Source: an uncultured bacterium
GTDB lineage: Bacteria; Hydrogenedentota; Hydrogenedentia; Hydrogenedentales; JAEUWI01
Direction of reading: 5' to 3'
Assembly: GCA_937895305.1 (NCBI GenBank)
Contig: CALAXS010000741.1
Coordinates: 1-6,602, forward strand
Length of the DNA stretch: 6,602 nucleotides
The position numbers were made by a program, and so were the translations under genes. Shown here piece by piece: positions 5,212-6,602 of this stretch. How positions within the stretch are numbered: the stretch's first letter is position 1; each line of letters begins with the position of its first letter. A model generated the notes under the pieces. That model searched no databases and was not told where the DNA came from. It saw only the letters and a list, made by a program, of their open reading frames with translations.

Positions 5212-6504
5212 TTATATAAACTTGGTTTCGCCGGGACGTGCGATGGGATTTACTGCATTATCGCCCCATGCCAGCTTCTTCGGTGTAAGGTCCAATTCCG
5301 ATTCCATGGCCTGTTTCCAGGTCACAGTCTTGCCGGTATAAGCAGACATACGCGCCATAATGGCCATCATGGTGCTCTTGCACATGTAGTCGCCATTGTT
5401 AATGGCTTTACCGTTGCGAATGGAATCGAAGAGGGCAACATGCTCATTCAGGTACATGTTATCCGGACCATCCTGCTTGTGTTTCCAGGTATCACCACCA
5501 CGACTGGTCACGGTAGCGGACTGAAGTTCCGCAACGCCTTCTGTACCGTTAATCCAGTCGGAGACATCGGTAGAGGTACTTTCCCACTGGCGACAGGAGC
5601 TGAAGCAGCGTACGCCATTGTCCCATTCGTAGACGGAGTTGAAGTGGTCATAGACATTGCCAAACTTTTCGTCGGTGCGCTGGCTGCGACCGCCACTGGA
5701 AGTCACCTTCTTGGGGGCTACATCACCCATAACCCAGAGGATTTTGTCCAGGCTGTGGATATGCTGTTCGTTAATATGGTCGCCGGAAAGCCAGTCGAAG
5801 TAGAGCCAGTTGCGCATCTGCACATCCATCTCGGTCCAGTCTTTCGTGGGCTCACGATACCATAAACTACCTGTATTGTAGGTGGTCTGCATGGAAATAA
5901 TGTCGCCTACGCCACCCTGATGAATTTTACCAATAACCGCTTGCTTCGCAAACTGATAGCGGTAGCAGAGGCCGGAAACCAGGCTAAGGTTTTTCTTCTT
6001 GGCCAGTTCACAGGTTTCCATGACGGAACGTACACCCACGGGGTCAACCGCAATAGGCTTTTCGCAGAAAATGTGCTTGCCCTGCTCTACGGCATATTTC
6101 AGGTGCTCGGGACGGAAGGCGGGCGGTGTCGCGAGGACAATGACATCACAGGAGTCGATGACCTTCTGGTAGGCGTCAAAGCCAACAAACTTGTGGGCAT
6201 CGTCTACTTTCAAGCGGGCATCGAGATCGGAACCTTTGAATTTACTGTAGCTGGTATCGAGGTGATCAGCAAATGCATCGCCCATGGCGAACAAGACGGT
6301 GTTTTCGTCTGCCATCAGCGCTTCGCGTGCCGCGCCGGAACCACGACCACCACAACCTATGAGGCCCACTTTCAACACATCAGTAGATGCAGCACGTGCG
6401 ACCTGGGTCGCGCCTAAAACAGTAGCACCGACGACGGTGGCACCTGTGGTCTTGAAAAATTCGCGGCGGGTACTGTCCGCCCCCTGTACAGTTTTGCTGG
6501 CCAT
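5212..6504 (-). CDS. Tat-exported Gfo/Idh/MocA family NAD(P)-dependent oxidoreductase
   Basis: From ATG 6504 this encodes 430 residues. The N-terminus has STRREFFKTTG, a strong twin-arginine motif (R13, R14, F16, F17, K18), then a small-residue helix and a probable cleavage site after ARA (38). The Rossmann fold starts at about 43 with the dinucleotide loop GLIGCGGRGSG (47-57). VIVLATPP (121-128) and the family hallmark EKP (CEKP, 147-150) follow. The C-terminal alpha/beta domain has GLCYRYQ (178-184) and GDHINEQHIHSLD (241-253), whose H250 and D253 match the HxxD active-site pattern, and a GGR segment (271-273). The family oxidises or epimerises sugars and polyols. Export with the cofactor already bound is known for the glucose-fructose oxidoreductase of Zymomonas. 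The substrate here is unknown. An in-frame ATG at 6549 would add 15 residues but lies at the predicted transcript start and lacks a ribosome binding site; ATG 6504 follows AAGGAGA. First gene of an operon with the TIM-barrel gene 12 nt downstream. Confidence 0.93.
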   Translation of the reverse strand: MASKTVQGADSTRREFFKTTGATVVGATVLGATQVARAASTDVLKVGLIGCGGRGSGAAREALMADENTVLFAMGDAFADHLDTSYSKFKGSDLDARLKVDDAHKFVGFDAYQKVIDSCDVIVLATPPAFRPEHLKYAVEQGKHIFCEKPIAVDPVGVRSVMETCELAKKKNLSLVSGLCYRYQFAKQAVIGKIHQGGVGDIISMQTTYNTGSLWYREPTKDWTEMDVQMRNWLYFDWLSGDHINEQHIHSLDKILWVMGDVAPKKVTSSGGRSQRTDEKFGNVYDHFNSVYEWDNGVRCFSSCRQWESTSTDVSDWINGTEGVAELQSATVTSRGGDTWKHKQDGPDNMYLNEHVALFDSIRNGKAINNGDYMCKSTMMAIMARMSAYTGKTVTWKQAMESELDLTPKKLAWGDNAVNPIARPGETKFI

Positions 6505-6513
6505 AACACGCTG

Positions 6514-6520
6514 TCTCCTT
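6514..6520 (-). promoter_or_regulatory. Ribosome binding site deciding the oxidoreductase start
   Basis: On the minus strand AAGGAGA (6520-6514) lies 9 nt before ATG 6504. It favours this start over the in-frame ATG at 6549, which would place extra residues before the Tat motif. Confidence 0.75.
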
Positions 6521-6531
6521 GATAAATGGTT

Positions 6532-6551
6532 GTTTGAATAAAAGTTCAAAC
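6532..6551. promoter_or_regulatory. Perfect palindrome in the operon leader (possible operator or RNA hairpin)
   Basis: GTTTGAA (6532-6538) and TTCAAAC (6545-6551) are perfect reverse complements around a 6-nt spacer. The palindrome begins a few bases after the predicted transcript start (around 6557) and ends 11 nt before the ribosome binding site. The position suits a repressor operator or a 5' mRNA hairpin. No regulator gene is visible in the window. Confidence 0.5.
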
Positions 6552-6563
6552 TTACTTTGTCTC

Positions 6564-6593
6564 AGTATCACCCACCCTGCCGGGTGCTGTCAA
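6564..6593 (-). promoter_or_regulatory. Sigma70-type promoter of the Gfo/Idh-isomerase operon
   Basis: On the minus strand a perfect -35 TTGACA (6593-6588) is followed, after an 18-nt spacer, by GATACT (6569-6564), which matches the -10 consensus at four of six positions. The predicted start of transcription is near 6557, about 53 nt before the start codon. The spacer contains the palindrome CACCC-TGCC-GGGTG (6573-6586, plus strand), a possible operator lying between the two promoter elements. Confidence 0.6.
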
Positions 6594-6602
6594 TACCGAA
6601 CA

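Noticed and set aside
4354..5865. A 503-codon open frame on the plus strand, antisense to both Tat genes
   Set aside because: It crosses the gap between two well-supported minus-strand genes, has no recognisable domain, and its length follows from the codon usage of the genes on the other strand. The minus-strand proteins carry full family motifs, so the plus frame is a shadow.

Overview
The window (6,602 bp, moderate GC) looks like chromosomal DNA of a Gram-negative-type bacterium. Two neighbouring genes carry twin-arginine (Tat) export signals, and a third encodes a membrane-anchored penicillin-acylase-type hydrolase. Tat-exported Gfo/Idh/MocA oxidoreductases paired with xylose-isomerase-like TIM barrels are typical of Planctomycetota, Lentisphaerota, Hydrogenedentota, Acidobacteriota and related groups. 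The dispersed repeats of the ACGCAGAG type in the gap between convergent genes fit environmental genomes of that kind. The exact phylum is inference; no rRNA or marker gene is present.

Layout. Positions 1-1276 (+ strand): the 3' part of a polytopic membrane permease-like gene, open at the window edge, followed 2 nt later by a complete msrB (peptide-methionine (R)-S-oxide reductase). The MsrB has the zinc-binding cysteines and the catalytic cysteine but lacks the usual resolving cysteine. Positions 1277-1689: a 413-bp non-coding gap between convergent genes. It holds at least three copies of a ~29-35 bp repeat (one inverted relative to two), a weaker fourth copy, and two other hairpin-like repeat units. 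Positions 1690-4194 (- strand): a complete penicillin acylase (peptidase S45, Ntn-hydrolase) precursor, monocistronic as far as can be seen. Positions 4195-4326: a short gap with a strong rho-independent terminator for the upstream operon and the acylase's own leader. Positions 4327-6504 (- strand): a two-gene operon, first a Tat-exported Gfo/Idh/MocA oxidoreductase and then a Tat-exported TIM-barrel sugar isomerase/epimerase-like protein. Positions 6505-6602: the operon's leader, with a good sigma70-type promoter, a small palindrome in the promoter spacer and a second palindrome near the predicted transcript start.

How they may work together. The two Tat proteins share an operon, a promoter and a terminator, and probably act on the same sugar-like substrate outside the cytoplasm, the oxidoreductase carrying a pre-bound nicotinamide cofactor. 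The acylase is a separate transcription unit and has no demonstrable link to them. No CRISPR array, transposase, tRNA or rRNA is visible. I see no convincing evidence of a wholly new system. The repeat mosaic, the exported oxidoreductase/isomerase pair and the one-cysteine MsrB are the points most worth checking.
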